DNA of 64,000 nucleotides, from the NCBI RefSeq assembly GCF_003589595.1, contig NW_020653715.1:2698616-2762615 (forward strand). The letters run 5' to 3'. The position numbers and the translations under genes are program-made. Shown piece by piece: positions 1 through 8,659 of this stretch; within the stretch, counting starts at the first letter, position 1; every line of letters begins with the position of its first letter. The notes under the pieces are model-generated. The model made no database searches and was not told where the DNA came from. It saw only the letters and a list, made by a program, of their open reading frames with translations. The DNA is from Hyposmocoma kahamanoa. Lineage: Eukaryota; Arthropoda; Insecta; Lepidoptera; Cosmopterigidae.

Positions 1-88
1 GTCTTGTATGCATAACTATATCAGCGCAAGCACGGTGCTGGTAATTTCCTGGTAAATCGAGTGTGAATGGACCCTAATCGTTACTAAC

Positions 89-227
89 CTCGTCAATCTT
101 AATCAACTCAACCATTTCCACAACTTTCTTCTCCAAGCCCTTTATATACAAACGCGCATTGGTCGCGTTTATGTCGATGGACTTGCCTAGCAGACGTAGT
201 AGAGGAAGGGAGTCGCATTCCGAGGAC
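89..227 (-). CDS. CCDC63/ODAD1-like: CCDC63/ODAD1-like, coding exon 8 (gene continues past the left edge)
   Basis: One base finishing codon 402 (AT|G), then residues 403-448 (139 nt). The acceptor is TTATCGCAG before GTCCTC; the donor is GACGAG followed by GTTAGT, phase 0. The peptide has CDSLPLLRLLG, then INATNARLYIKGLEKKVVEM. It fits the family's pattern of a Cys-Asp/LLG stretch followed by 'NxxxYLxxIExKxxEL'. No stop codon precedes the donor, so at least one more exon lies outside the window. Intron 7 (228-3495) is full of repeats. Confidence 0.82.
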
Positions 228-689
228 CTGCGATAATAAAATTTCGGTCTGTACAAGGAGTAACTATTTAAGACATTTTGGCTGATGTTTAGAATCGTGG
301 AAACAACAATTTGCTGAATTACTAATAAAGATATTTGGTTCTCCTCATCCAAATATCGTATTATCATGGTATGGTATAATAACTCAAGAGACTGCTAATG
401 CAATACAGGATAGCGGTATGTTCCACAAATCCCCACTACTGGTGGAGATCCTAAAGTTTGATTTAATTTGATTCCATAAATCTCTACTGACATAGTACTT
501 GCTACGCAGATTTAACAAAGTATCGAACCTTTTACACTTTATAAAAGAAAACACGCGCTGGGTCGATGACATAGTAAAAAGTAAATCAAATTAGTATCCC
601 CACCAGTGTCCCCACTTTAGTGGGGGTACTTTTTAGTGGTCATTTCTAGAACATACCAAGAAAGCCTAGTCAAGTATTTAGTACCTATT

Positions 690-1080
690 GGTACACCAGA
701 TGTCGTGACAAGTACCAAATAGCTATTTTTGTATTTTTTAATTCATATTGGGCTATATTTTTGTAACTAATTTGCTTTACATTCTGCCGTTCACTAACTA
801 AAACGCGGCTAAAGTGACAAATAGTAAAATATGCGTTTTAAATTACAAAGGATAGAGCACAAAATTCTCTTTTAAAAACAATTAAAATTAGTTAACGTTT
901 TACTTACCCTAACGATGTATAACTGAAATATCATTAAACAATATCAATATTCTAAAATTGGGTTATGGTTTTTAATGATATCTCAAAAAATGATTTTGTC
1001 ACTTTAATTGCGTTTTGGTTAGCGGACGGCAGCATTGACGAGCCTTAATTTGTAGTGATAACAAACAAATCAACTAGATG
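690..1080. repeat. Palindromic interspersed repeat, copy A
   Basis: A non-autonomous repeat bounded by AACTAAAACGCGGC at one end and GCGTTTTGGTTAG at the other, with an AT-rich core containing GTTAACG and TTTAATGATATCTC. Related copies are at 1388-2260 (inverted, with insertions), 15530-15775, and in part at 41690-41830. The flanking GACGGCAGCATTGA and TAACAAACAAAT segments recur with it. It lies in intron 7 of the CCDC63-like gene. I cannot name the family. Confidence 0.6.
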
Positions 1081-1387
1081 GCGTTTATTGCACGGAGTTT
1101 ATAGATAGTGCCGGCTATTCTTTTATTTTGTTTAGGATTATCGGCATCTATCCATGTTAGCAGGCGTTTTAGCAGAAATATGTAAGGCATTACAAAAAAA
1201 CTTCGCAACGCATAGCGTGTGTGCCCTGTGGTGATAAAACGGCCCTAGCTCAGCGTAATTGCTGCTCCATTAGAGTAAGGTATACTGGTATTCTGCTATG
1301 CCTGAGAATAGCAGAAAACTGACAAATCGCTGCTAACAAACGCGCGGCAGTGAGTGCGTAAGAGGGTATATAAAAAAATATTGTTTG

Positions 1388-2260
1388 TTAAATTTGTTTG
1401 TTATCACTACAAATTAGGCTCCTCAATGCTGCCGTCCTCTAATCAAGTCTGAGGGTCGTATTCTAGAACTCTACTCAATGCTCAAGTCAGGATTGCACTG
1501 GAAACACAAGCACTGGAAATACGACCCTAATGGCAGGGACTTGAGTATGATTTCTAGTGCTTTGAATCATACTCAAGTCCTGACTTAAGCATTGAGTAGA
1601 GTTCTGGAATACGACCCTAAGTGACAAAATATTTTTTTTGAGATGTCATAAAAAAACGATAACCCAGTTTTGAATATTGAAATTGTTTAATGATATTTCA
1701 GTTTAGTGTTGGGTAGGACATGAAATTAAAATGAGTTTGAGGGAGTAACTCCTTTGAAAAAATGAGGCGGTACAATGTCCTACTTCAAATGAGGTGAGGT
1801 AGTGGTAAGAATGTTTGCACCTACGACAATGACGCAACAGACAGGGAATATTAAGCACATTCTCATAACATGATGGTATCAATTAATTGGATAATTGAAA
1901 TGTTATGATATAGTATACTAGAAATGCTAATTTTATTTAGTACTGTGGTAGTATGATCATATGATGTAAAATCAGCTAAAAAGCGGGCAGTGCAGGACCA
2001 ATCATTGTTGCATTTGGTGAATTCGAAGCAGTATGACATGAGTGAGGCAGTGACATGAGGTGAGGTGTGAGGTGGGACATTTGATGACATGAGGTGTTGT
2101 GACAAACTAACCAAGCGAGTGGTACAAACGAGTTGCCTCGATTAAGAGTAACGTAAAGTCAGTTCCGATAAGTCGAACACGTTAACTAATTTTAACTGTT
2201 TTTAAAACAGAATTTTGTGCTCTATCTTTTGCTATTTAAAATGGATGTTTGACCATTTGT
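1388..2260. repeat. Inverted copy of the palindromic repeat, split by two insertions
   Basis: The inverted partner of 690-1080. It begins TTTGTTTGTTATCACTACAA and passes through CTGCCGTCC. A MITE at 1452-1618 interrupts it, and it resumes with AGTGACAAAATA. It is interrupted again at roughly 1706-2150 by a G-rich stretch with repeated GAGGTGAGGT-like words, then resumes at AGTTCCGATAAGTC and ends near GTGCTCTATC. The uninterrupted order is seen at 15530-15775. Confidence 0.55.
1452..1618. mobile_element. Small MITE with about 40-bp terminal inverted repeats
   Basis: It starts AGGGTCGTATTCTAGAACTC and ends in the inverted form GAATACGACCCT, with arms of about 40 bp. A second palindrome sits inside: ACTTGAGTATGATT, a 12-nt loop, then AATCATACTCAAGT. 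The element is nested in the repeat copy at 1388-2260, so it is the younger insertion. A clear target-site duplication is not visible. Confidence 0.65.
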
Positions 2261-2400
2261 CCTCGGATCGGACATCCAGATTTACGGCAGGATGTCATCT
2301 TTACTTGGTCGATATTCCCTTCAGGCGTACTAAGCGCTTTTCATCGTCTTTTATTATGCACACAATTAAAAACTTGGTATTCCGAAGCGCTTTGAGTCTA
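2250..2400 (+). pseudogene. LINE C-terminal fragment
   Basis: The translation contains RTSRFTAGCHLYLVDIP and then RRTKRFSSSFI. This resembles the conserved end of CR1/Jockey-type LINE ORF2 proteins ('GxHPYxxDIPxxRTxRFxxSFxxRT'). It is a short 5'-truncated relic with no start or complete frame. Confidence 0.5.
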
Positions 2401-2572
2401 TGGTATTGCTACGTTCCAACAATAATTTGGTTTTCTAATTCCTGTTAATCTAACACTAACACCAATTTAATTATTCTATTATTATTACCATGTGGACATA
2501 AACGAACAGTACTAACCATAAAATGAAATATGATTCTATAAACGTTTGATATTTTATTTTTACTTTTTAACA

Positions 2573-3030
2573 CTCAGAAAAAATTCCTTCGATCTGGCCG
2601 GATTCGAACCGACGTCTTTTAGCATACCGTGGCAGACGCTATACCAACTAAGCTACGGAACGAACCAGCGGACCTCACGAATTTTTTTATGTGCTTGTTG
2701 TCGTGTCTTTGTATTTGCTTTTTCAACGACTATTTAGCCGTAGCGCCATCTATGACAAATCTATGAAAGTATTTCATCACCCAGTTAGATACCTTTACAG
2801 CTACCAGACCCGACTAGAGATGTCGCTATTCATTATATTTAAATTCCATACAAAAATTCATACAAAAATTCGTAAGGTCCGCTGGCGCTGGTTCGTTCCG
2901 TGGCTTAGTTATAGCGTCTGGCACGGTATGCTAGAAGATGTCGGTTCAAATCCGACCGGATCGAAGGAATTTTTTCTGAGTATTCGATCTTTTTTTAATA
3001 ATTATAACAAACTAGTGGAGTAATATCCAT
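2573..3030. repeat. Foldback element with tRNA-like arms
   Basis: Two arms of about 115 bp face each other (about 2574-2690 and 2866-2985), both bounded by ACTCAGAAAAAATTCC or its complement. Each arm reads, on one strand, like a tRNA-derived sequence. On the minus strand of the left arm there is an A-box-like TAGCTTAGTTGG and a B-box GGTTCGAATCC. The anticodon region does not fold properly. The core (about 2720-2860) contains TAGCCGTAGCGCCATCTATG, and a right-hand tail reads ATAACAAACTAGTGGAGTAA. Core and tail recur at 39979-40136, and the core at 14595-14720. Confidence 0.6.
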
Positions 3031-3220
3031 ATTTTTTAGTGGTAAAGTTAAAACTTCAAACCGATCAAGTGGGTAGCACGTGATAATAATAATATTTTAT
3101 TAAAATTGTAGGTAATAGGTTTGGACAAGAATTGCCACATGGTAATTGTATACCTACATACCTTAGATGATGGAAAAAAATTAGTTTCCATAGTCTAAGC
3201 TAACATAACATACAAAAGAA

Positions 3221-3295
3221 GGAATCAAGAACGTTTCTGCCAATTACTGAAAATCAGGCGTTTTAATATCTTTTTTAACACAATGTTTTTTTTTA
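3221..3295. repeat. One arm of the palindromic MITE found whole at 15955-16145
   Basis: GGAATCAAGAACGTTTCTG, then CAATTACTGAAAATCAGG, closely matches the complement of the right arm of the 15955-16145 element. Only one end is present here. Confidence 0.45.
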
Positions 3296-3495
3296 TAGAC
3301 AGATTAATAAGTTATTATAATACTGTTTACAAAACGAATATGTCAAAAATAGTAACATAAGTAACGTATATTGTTGTCTTTTGGATTAAATCTGTAGTTT
3401 CTTATTTTTCGTTTTTTATGGTTTTTGAAGTTGGTTGAATTTATTTTAAAGTTTTGTGTGTTTGTATCTATTTAACATCCAGTTACAATACTTAC

Positions 3496-3667
3496 ATGGC
3501 CAGCTTTTGTATCTTCCGCAAGAGTCCACTTAACACACTATTGCTTCTTTCGTATGCTTCTTCGCTTGCCGCCACCCTAGCACGCCGCTGTTCTAATATG
3601 TCACGCAAGGAATCTATACTGTCTTTTTGCTTGTGTAATTTTGCTTGGTGTTTTGCGTTTTCGTCGG
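3496..3667 (-). CDS. CCDC63/ODAD1-like: CCDC63/ODAD1-like, coding exon 7
   Basis: Two bases finishing codon 345, residues 346-401, and two bases of codon 402 (172 nt). The acceptor is CTATTTCAG before CCGAC; the donor is GCCAT followed by GTAAGT. The peptide is a coiled coil, SLRDILEQRRARVAASEEAY, then SVLSGLLRKIQKL. A hAT-like MITE (3735-4020) lies only 67 bases from the acceptor, in intron 6. Confidence 0.85.
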
Positions 3668-3734
3668 CTGAAATAGATGCAGATGGTAAACTACACATTT
3701 TACGTGTTTTTTTGTCAAAAATTTTGTATTATTC

Positions 3735-4020
3735 CATTGACTTACAATTATATGGACGTCGAGTCCGCACTCAAAAGTGTCCGAACTTATAGGGCGTTAA
3801 AATCGTATACAGAGCGTCATTCACGCTTTAGTGTTCGTTTGTTCGACTGACAGCGAAGCAAGCAAAATTAGACAGTACTGCGATGACATTACAATTTAAA
3901 TTCAACGTTTTAGCTTTTTCATATTCCTTTACATGTCACTACATTTAAATAGGTTGATTTGGGACATTTTTTTCGTGGTTTTTGTATTAGACCCGTCGTC
4001 CATTTATTTGTTAGTCAATG
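3735..4020 (+). mobile_element. hAT-like MITE family, copy 1
   Basis: 286 bp, starting CATTGACTTACAATTATATG and ending in the imperfect inverse TTTGTTAGTCAATG. It is nearly identical in layout to copies at 23165, 32578 and 60382. Flanks TATTATTC and CATAAATC match at 5 of 8 positions, compatible with a decayed 8-bp duplication. It carries no transposase. It lies in intron 6 of the CCDC63-like gene, close to the exon 7 acceptor. Confidence 0.75.
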
Positions 4021-4529
4021 CATAAATCTAATAGTTTAACAAGAAAAAAATAAAACGTGTATTTTGTATGAGACCATACCTTTAGTGCCCCATCGTTACA
4101 AAGTCTTAGCCGATCAAGTCCTGGAATCGCTACAGACGTGTTATTAGATCTATCTTCTATAGATTTGTACACTAAACGCCCGCCCAAACCTATTCACTAC
4201 TTAATTACACGCGTCAAAAAGTGTGCAATATACTAAAGCTTTTTATACAGCTTCTGCGTAAGTACGCATCCAAGTGGATGACAATAATCCGTGGTAGTGA
4301 CCCGTTTAGCTCTGGCCTATTCCACTAGCCCCTACCAGTTGCATGTAGTCTCGATCTAAGATGTTTAAATTAAATATTGTAATGATAAATGTGTTCAAAT
4401 GTATATTTACAAAGTGCAACCCCTAAAGTTTCTGGCTCATTCTTCTCAGGGGAGTCTGCCTTACCAATGAGCAGTAGAGTTTAATCAATATGATTATTTC
4501 AAGTGTAATTTGCTTACCTATGAAATATA

Positions 4530-5460
4530 GATTATTTCACTTTGACTTTGACGTCACAGAAGGTCAAAAGTCGATTGTACTCAACAAAATTATCTGTCAA
4601 TCAATACTACCTAGTTATTAGTCCTTGAACATTTCCACACATAACACAAATTGATGGGAAAATCGATAGTCGAAATAGTGTGCTTTATTGAATGTTTTTT
4701 TTAAATAATTACTGCGCTTAGAATAATAACGCATAGAATGATAGTTTCATATCAAACGAACTGTCACAAGTGAGGCAAAAATCAAATTCATGTAGACTAG
4801 TTTTAGTAGTAGGTTAATTTTCGGTTTTAGTGAATATTTATATAAAAATACAAGTTGAAACGCGTTACTTCCTTGTGGAATGTGATGTTAGTATCTATTT
4901 TATGTTTGTCTGACGTATTTTTACACTCATTTACCGCACATTTCGTCATTTTTAGCTAAAATTCTTGATCTGTTCGCGGTGCAAGTAGACCTTGAGCACT
5001 GAAGGCCCGCCCGCTCGTGTAGGCCCATTGGGCGCGCTTCAATTTGCCTCGCTTAGCATGTGCGGACTAGGTTTCTATGCGTTATTATTCTAAGAGTACA
5101 CATGCTTAATTACGGAATTTATTTTTTCACAAACGAAATCAAAGCCATTTGAAAAACGTATATCGTATACTATACATACATGTCCTATTTAGTTCAGTTC
5201 ATATTAAAAAAACATTGGTAGGTACCTACATGTAAAGCAGCTATTAAATACAGCGGTATTCGTGTAAAATTTCGAGGTAATTGTTAAAAAGTTTGAATCT
5301 TTTTCTATAATGAATATTTTTAGGAATCATGTTTTCACACCGTATCCTCAATTATAGTATATGTATATTTTTTCCAAAATGATCGATTCAACAGTTTCAC
5401 TGTTATGCGAAATCAACCAAAGCCATTTGACGCAGTATAGACTCTTATGCATAAAAAAGT
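4530..5460. repeat. Interspersed repeat family with permuted blocks
   Basis: Blocks shared with 19085-19230 (minus), 50280-50720, 55410-55640 and 61246-61406 (minus) include GTAAAATTTCGAGGTAA, TTTTCACACCGTAT and ACCAAAGCCATTTGA. In this copy the AGAAGGTCAAAAGTCGATTG block (4558 onward) comes before the others. In the 50-kb copy it comes after them. A separate inverted-repeat element (4717-5094) splits this copy. Confidence 0.5.
4717..5094. mobile_element. Inverted-repeat element with 22-bp perfect ends
   Basis: A 22-base sequence beginning CTTAGAATAATAACGC at 4717-4738 is repeated exactly in inverse at 5073-5094. The 378-bp interior has a local GC-rich stretch (GGCCCGCCCGCTCGTG) unlike its surroundings and no coding potential. 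No target duplication is seen. It is probably a MITE. Confidence 0.5.
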
Positions 5461-5477
5461 TATCATAGAATCTTTAA

Positions 5478-5502
5478 TCTGTCTCTCTCTCTCTCTCTCT
5501 CC
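5478..5502 (+). repeat. (TC)n microsatellite
   Basis: Run of about ten TC dinucleotides in intron 6, followed by CCCCAAAAG. Confidence 0.9.
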
Positions 5503-5623
5503 CCAAAAGTGCGGATTGAATAGTAGGGAGATTACTATCTACAGGGATATTAATATCTAACCTGTAAAAAATGACCGAATCTTTTTATTAAACTGTATAA
5601 TTCAAGATGTCTATGTTTCTTAC

Positions 5624-5774
5624 CGATCTGGATTCGCAGCATCTTAACGCTATCATCTAGGTGCTTGAGCTCTGTGTTGACTTCATTGATATAGTTGAAC
5701 AGGGCATAGTTCTCTTCCTCGCGACGGTTGAACTCCTGAATAAGCTTGTCCACGTCGTCTTCGCCTGCGAACTC
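5624..5774 (-). CDS. CCDC63/ODAD1-like: CCDC63/ODAD1-like, coding exon 6
   Basis: Residues 295-344 plus one base of codon 345 (151 nt). The acceptor is TTTCTCTGCAG before GAGTTC; the donor is CAGATCG followed by GTAAGA. It contains NYALFNYINEVNTELKHL. The near-invariant NFALFNYVNELNxE block is the most diagnostic motif of CCDC63/CCDC114 proteins, and this exon is the strongest single piece of evidence for the family. Confidence 0.93.
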
Positions 5775-5844
5775 CTGCAGAGAAATTGCGTGAGGTATAA
5801 AGTGGAAAATTCTTTAGTAAACCAACAGAAGAGACTGGTGATGG

Positions 5845-6175
5845 TTTTTTTTTCTATAATATCAAGTGATGGGACGAACAAGTTGTGCGCCTGGTGGTAA
5901 GCTACACGCCTGTCTACAACAGTTTCAATGACACTCAGAGCTTTAAATCGCAAAGATCTGTGGGGCACTGCCACTGCGACCGTCGCCCTGAGACATAAGT
6001 TGACAAGTCCCATGTATCTGTGATTTCACCAGCACCCTTACCCTTCAAAACCAGAAAACAGTAATGCTGACATTAATGCTTGGCGGCAAAAATAGCTAAG
6101 GTGGCAGTACTTCCCTAGACGAACTCTTTCACAAGGAGCTCTAATGCTACTGGTGGTGGTTTAGATGTGTTGAGA
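5845..6175 (+). repeat. Interspersed repeat family 'GATGGGACGAACAAG', fullest forward copy
   Basis: Starts near ATATCAAGTGATGGGACGAA and ends near CACAAGGAGCTCTAATGCTA. Shared words include GTAAGCTACACGCCTGTC, CTCAGAGCTTTAAATC and GACAAGTCCCATGT. Other copies, whole or partial, are at 17470-17546, 43575-43976, 45868-45998, 48330-48557, 49490-49700, 55793-55850 and 56100-56250. It has no coding capacity. It may be a SINE or MITE; I cannot tell which. It lies in intron 5. Confidence 0.65.
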
Positions 6176-6224
6176 GGTCACTGGAGGTTGTTTTTAAGGT
6201 GCAGTCACTACGAGCTTACCAATT

Positions 6225-6445
6225 CCTTATGACCGTCTTGCTGTAAGAGGTACACTAAAAGAAAAGGCGGAGTGCATGAAATGAACCTCCCTTCGATATA
6301 TTATCATTTCTTTCCTGTGTGTTTGGCGGACCCTGAGCAATAATTCGCAAGAATACCTTATGCCATTGGCAAATCTTTTCTTCAAGATGGCGAGTATTAT
6401 AGTGTATGCCGTCGATAAGATAAGAAGGAGCTGTGAGAGCACAAT
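6225..6445 (-). repeat. Repeat related to 31555-31765
   Basis: Shares TATTATAGTGTATGCC and a GGCAAATSYTTTC block with 31555-31765 at similar spacing. It is probably the tail of a retroelement. The frame on the minus strand is not a gene. Confidence 0.4.
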
Positions 6446-6746
6446 TCCGAATTTAAGTAAATTTTACGCTACTCATGAAATTACAATAAATTTGTGGCAT
6501 TTAAAATCCAAAGGTGACGTAAAAATTTTAAGTTTTATCTTGAGATACGAAAGTGTCCATTAAGCTCGTGATAAAACTGAACAACTTTGGCTAAAAATAC
6601 AAATTATATTGAAACAGATAATTTTTTGGCATTGTACCTACTTTTGAAACAGGGGATCATAACTGCGCGTGATCTGCCGAGGTGTACTCTGGAGAGGAAT
6701 GTAAGTACATTGATCATCCGATCAATGTACGCTTGATAGTACTCAC

Positions 6747-6926
6747 TCTAATAGCATCGAGTATGTTAACATAGTTATTATAAGCCCGCATATCCTCTTC
6801 CTGTTGCTCCAATCTTTTGGCCTCCGCTTTGGCATCAGCCGCCGTTAGCCTGACGGTTCCTTTAGTGCGGAGGAAGTCTTCTAGCTTCAGGCTATGGTCT
6901 AGTTGGCGTTGGAGTTCGCGAACTTC
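6747..6926 (-). CDS. CCDC63/ODAD1-like: CCDC63/ODAD1-like, coding exon 5
   Basis: Residues 235-294, phase 0 in and 0 out (180 nt, 60 codons). The acceptor is TTGTTATAG before GAAGTT; the donor is ATTAGA followed by GTGAGT. The peptide has EVRELQRQLDHSLKLEDFL, a charged AKAEAKRLEQQEEDM helix, and ends YVNILDAIR, which joins directly to the EFAGEDDVDKL of exon 6. That junction matches the family's conserved 'I-x-E-A/F-x-G-x-x-D-V-D-K-L' turn. Confidence 0.88.
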
Positions 6927-6980
6927 CTATAACAATATCATCAGAACATACCAGGATTAGTAATGCTGTCGTTACTTTTT

Positions 6981-7400
6981 AACCGACTTCAAATAAAGGA
7001 GTAGGTTCTTAATTCGACTGCCTGTTTTTTTGTTGGAAAGAGGGTACCTCCATAGTGGTCCCATTCAATTTTGAAGAAAATCATCCACCTCTAAGAGCGG
7101 CTGTTCACGCGTGAAGATTCATTTTTATAAATAGCGCCTTATTATGCCTATATACGGCAATATACGGAGCAATTATTTTAATGGTTGATTTTGCTATTCT
7201 CTAATTCAAGGAGTTTTTCCCTCTCAATATACTTTGAGTAGTGAGAACCGATTTTTATTATCTCCTGCGTCAAGTTCCGTATAATGGCGAACTAGGGGAT
7301 GAATCCGGGTTTGCGCACTTTCCGGTAAGCGATTTCAAAAAACTTGGCAAATAGATATAATTCCATGTACTTTCGAGGTCGGTTTTTTTAGTACTCTGTA
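6981..7400 (+). repeat. 'AACCGACTTCAAA' interspersed repeat
   Basis: Begins AACCGACTTCAAATAAAGGA and contains TTTTGTTGGAAAGAGG, CACCTCTAAGAG, AACTAGGGGATGAAT and a terminal TTTCGAGGTCGGTTTTTTTA. The same words recur at 45050-45230, 48655-48780, 51284-51335, 56439-56852 and 58078-58150. I regard it as a lepidopteran-type interspersed repeat. It lies in intron 4. Confidence 0.6.
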
Positions 7401-7837
7401 CTGAGATTATTGGATCTACATTTTTTTGTATTAGGTACTTGCCACTCCTTGTCATCCGGATGAAGAAATACTTTTTAGTTATCGGACACCTTCCCTTTCC
7501 TTGCAGTCATCAAATTTATATATTGCTTTTTTAAGAGTCGCAGAAAAGTATTAAGTAAGTATTAACAGTGCAACGCAGACTGTTCGGACGAAGTGTGTCG
7601 TATGAAAATCGGATTACAGTTAGGTTGATATTTTTTCAAAGAGCTCCATTTTTTAGCTGTACTAAAAAATGGACAAGTAAAACGCTTTTTGCGAATTGAT
7701 GGAACATCTATGGAATAACGGATGAAAACCATGCCAAGATTGACCGGTAACGGAAAGAAGGGGGTGAATAATTAATTACATATATATCTTATATACAAAT
7801 AAACGATGTTACAGACTTTTGCTGTAAATTTTCGTAC

Positions 7838-8012
7838 CAAACAATGCTTCCTGTAATCAATAGCTGCTTTTTCCTTCAGAGCTTCCAACTTATTGCACCA
7901 CTCCTCCCTTTGATCATAAGTCGTTATCGCTTGCTCCACCAGCTCTAGGATTTGAGCCTTACCGTCCATTAAACGCTTGATTTGGTTCTTCCAGATTGAG
8001 TTGAAGAATTGT
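7838..8012 (-). CDS. CCDC63/ODAD1-like: CCDC63/ODAD1-like, coding exon 4
   Basis: One base finishing codon 176, then residues 177-234 (175 nt). The acceptor is TTTTTCAG and the donor is TTG followed by GTACGA. The peptide includes NSIWKNQIKRLMDGKAQILE and AITTYDQREEWCNKLEALKE, which correspond to the family's 'IxxKLExEL...IExSNxAYExRDEA' block. It is separated from exon 3 by a 6-kb intron filled with mobile elements, yet the reading frame resumes exactly. Confidence 0.87.
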
Positions 8013-8289
8013 CTGAAAAACGTTACATAATTATGCGACTTTATGTACATAAATCATCAGCATGCAAGCAGTTTTTTTTCGAGTTCCAATTCAAAGTCAT
8101 ATTTGGTCAGTCTATCTTTCCTGACGTTCGTACTTGTAAAATGAAATTACTTTTGTAATGTACGTAGTGTTTATGAAAAAACGACTCCATTTAGTACCTA
8201 TATGCTGCGTTATTAGCACTATTATTATTTTGACTAGGATGTTTTGTGCAGCCTAATATCACTGCGACCAGCAATTTACATTAAAAAAA

Positions 8290-8657
8290 TAATTTACATT
8301 TGTTTTTTAAGAGTATTGACGTGAACCATCGAAAGTATAAAAATCCCAATAGACTAATTTTTTTTGACGTACTTAAGGTAGAAAAATATAATCAAAATTG
8401 TTTGTGTATGTGTGTCAGAATTTACAATAGATTACCAAATGACATTAAACACTTGCCCATTACATTATTTAAGACTAAATTATATGATTTGTTAAAGAAT
8501 AAAGTATATTACAGTATTAGGGAATTTCTACAATAATTTTTATGTAAAAGAATTTAAATTAATCATATATAACTTAATGTAAATGTAACCATGTGACGAC
8601 CTATTTTTCATTTATTTTGCATGCCTAAATTATCTTCGGACGAAACATGCTTGAACT
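8290..8657 (+). pseudogene. LINE 3' end, left part (split by mariner)
   Basis: The frame at 8300-8536 ends with VRIYNRLPNDIKHLP and YYSIREFLQ, then stop. This is the typical C-terminus of a LINE ORF2 ('IFNxLPxxIKxLP...FKxxLxxxLLxKxYYSxxEFL'). Its 3' UTR is interrupted by the mariner at 8660 and resumes at 9957. Confidence 0.65.
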
Positions 8658-8659
8658 TA

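Noticed and set aside
2592..2670. Possible tRNA gene (minus strand) with good A and B boxes
   Set aside because: The anticodon arm has a 16-nt loop and the acceptor stem does not pair; the sequence is part of a repeated foldback element.
3454..3792. 112-codon plus frame
   Set aside because: Antisense of CCDC63-like exon 7 and of the adjacent MITE.
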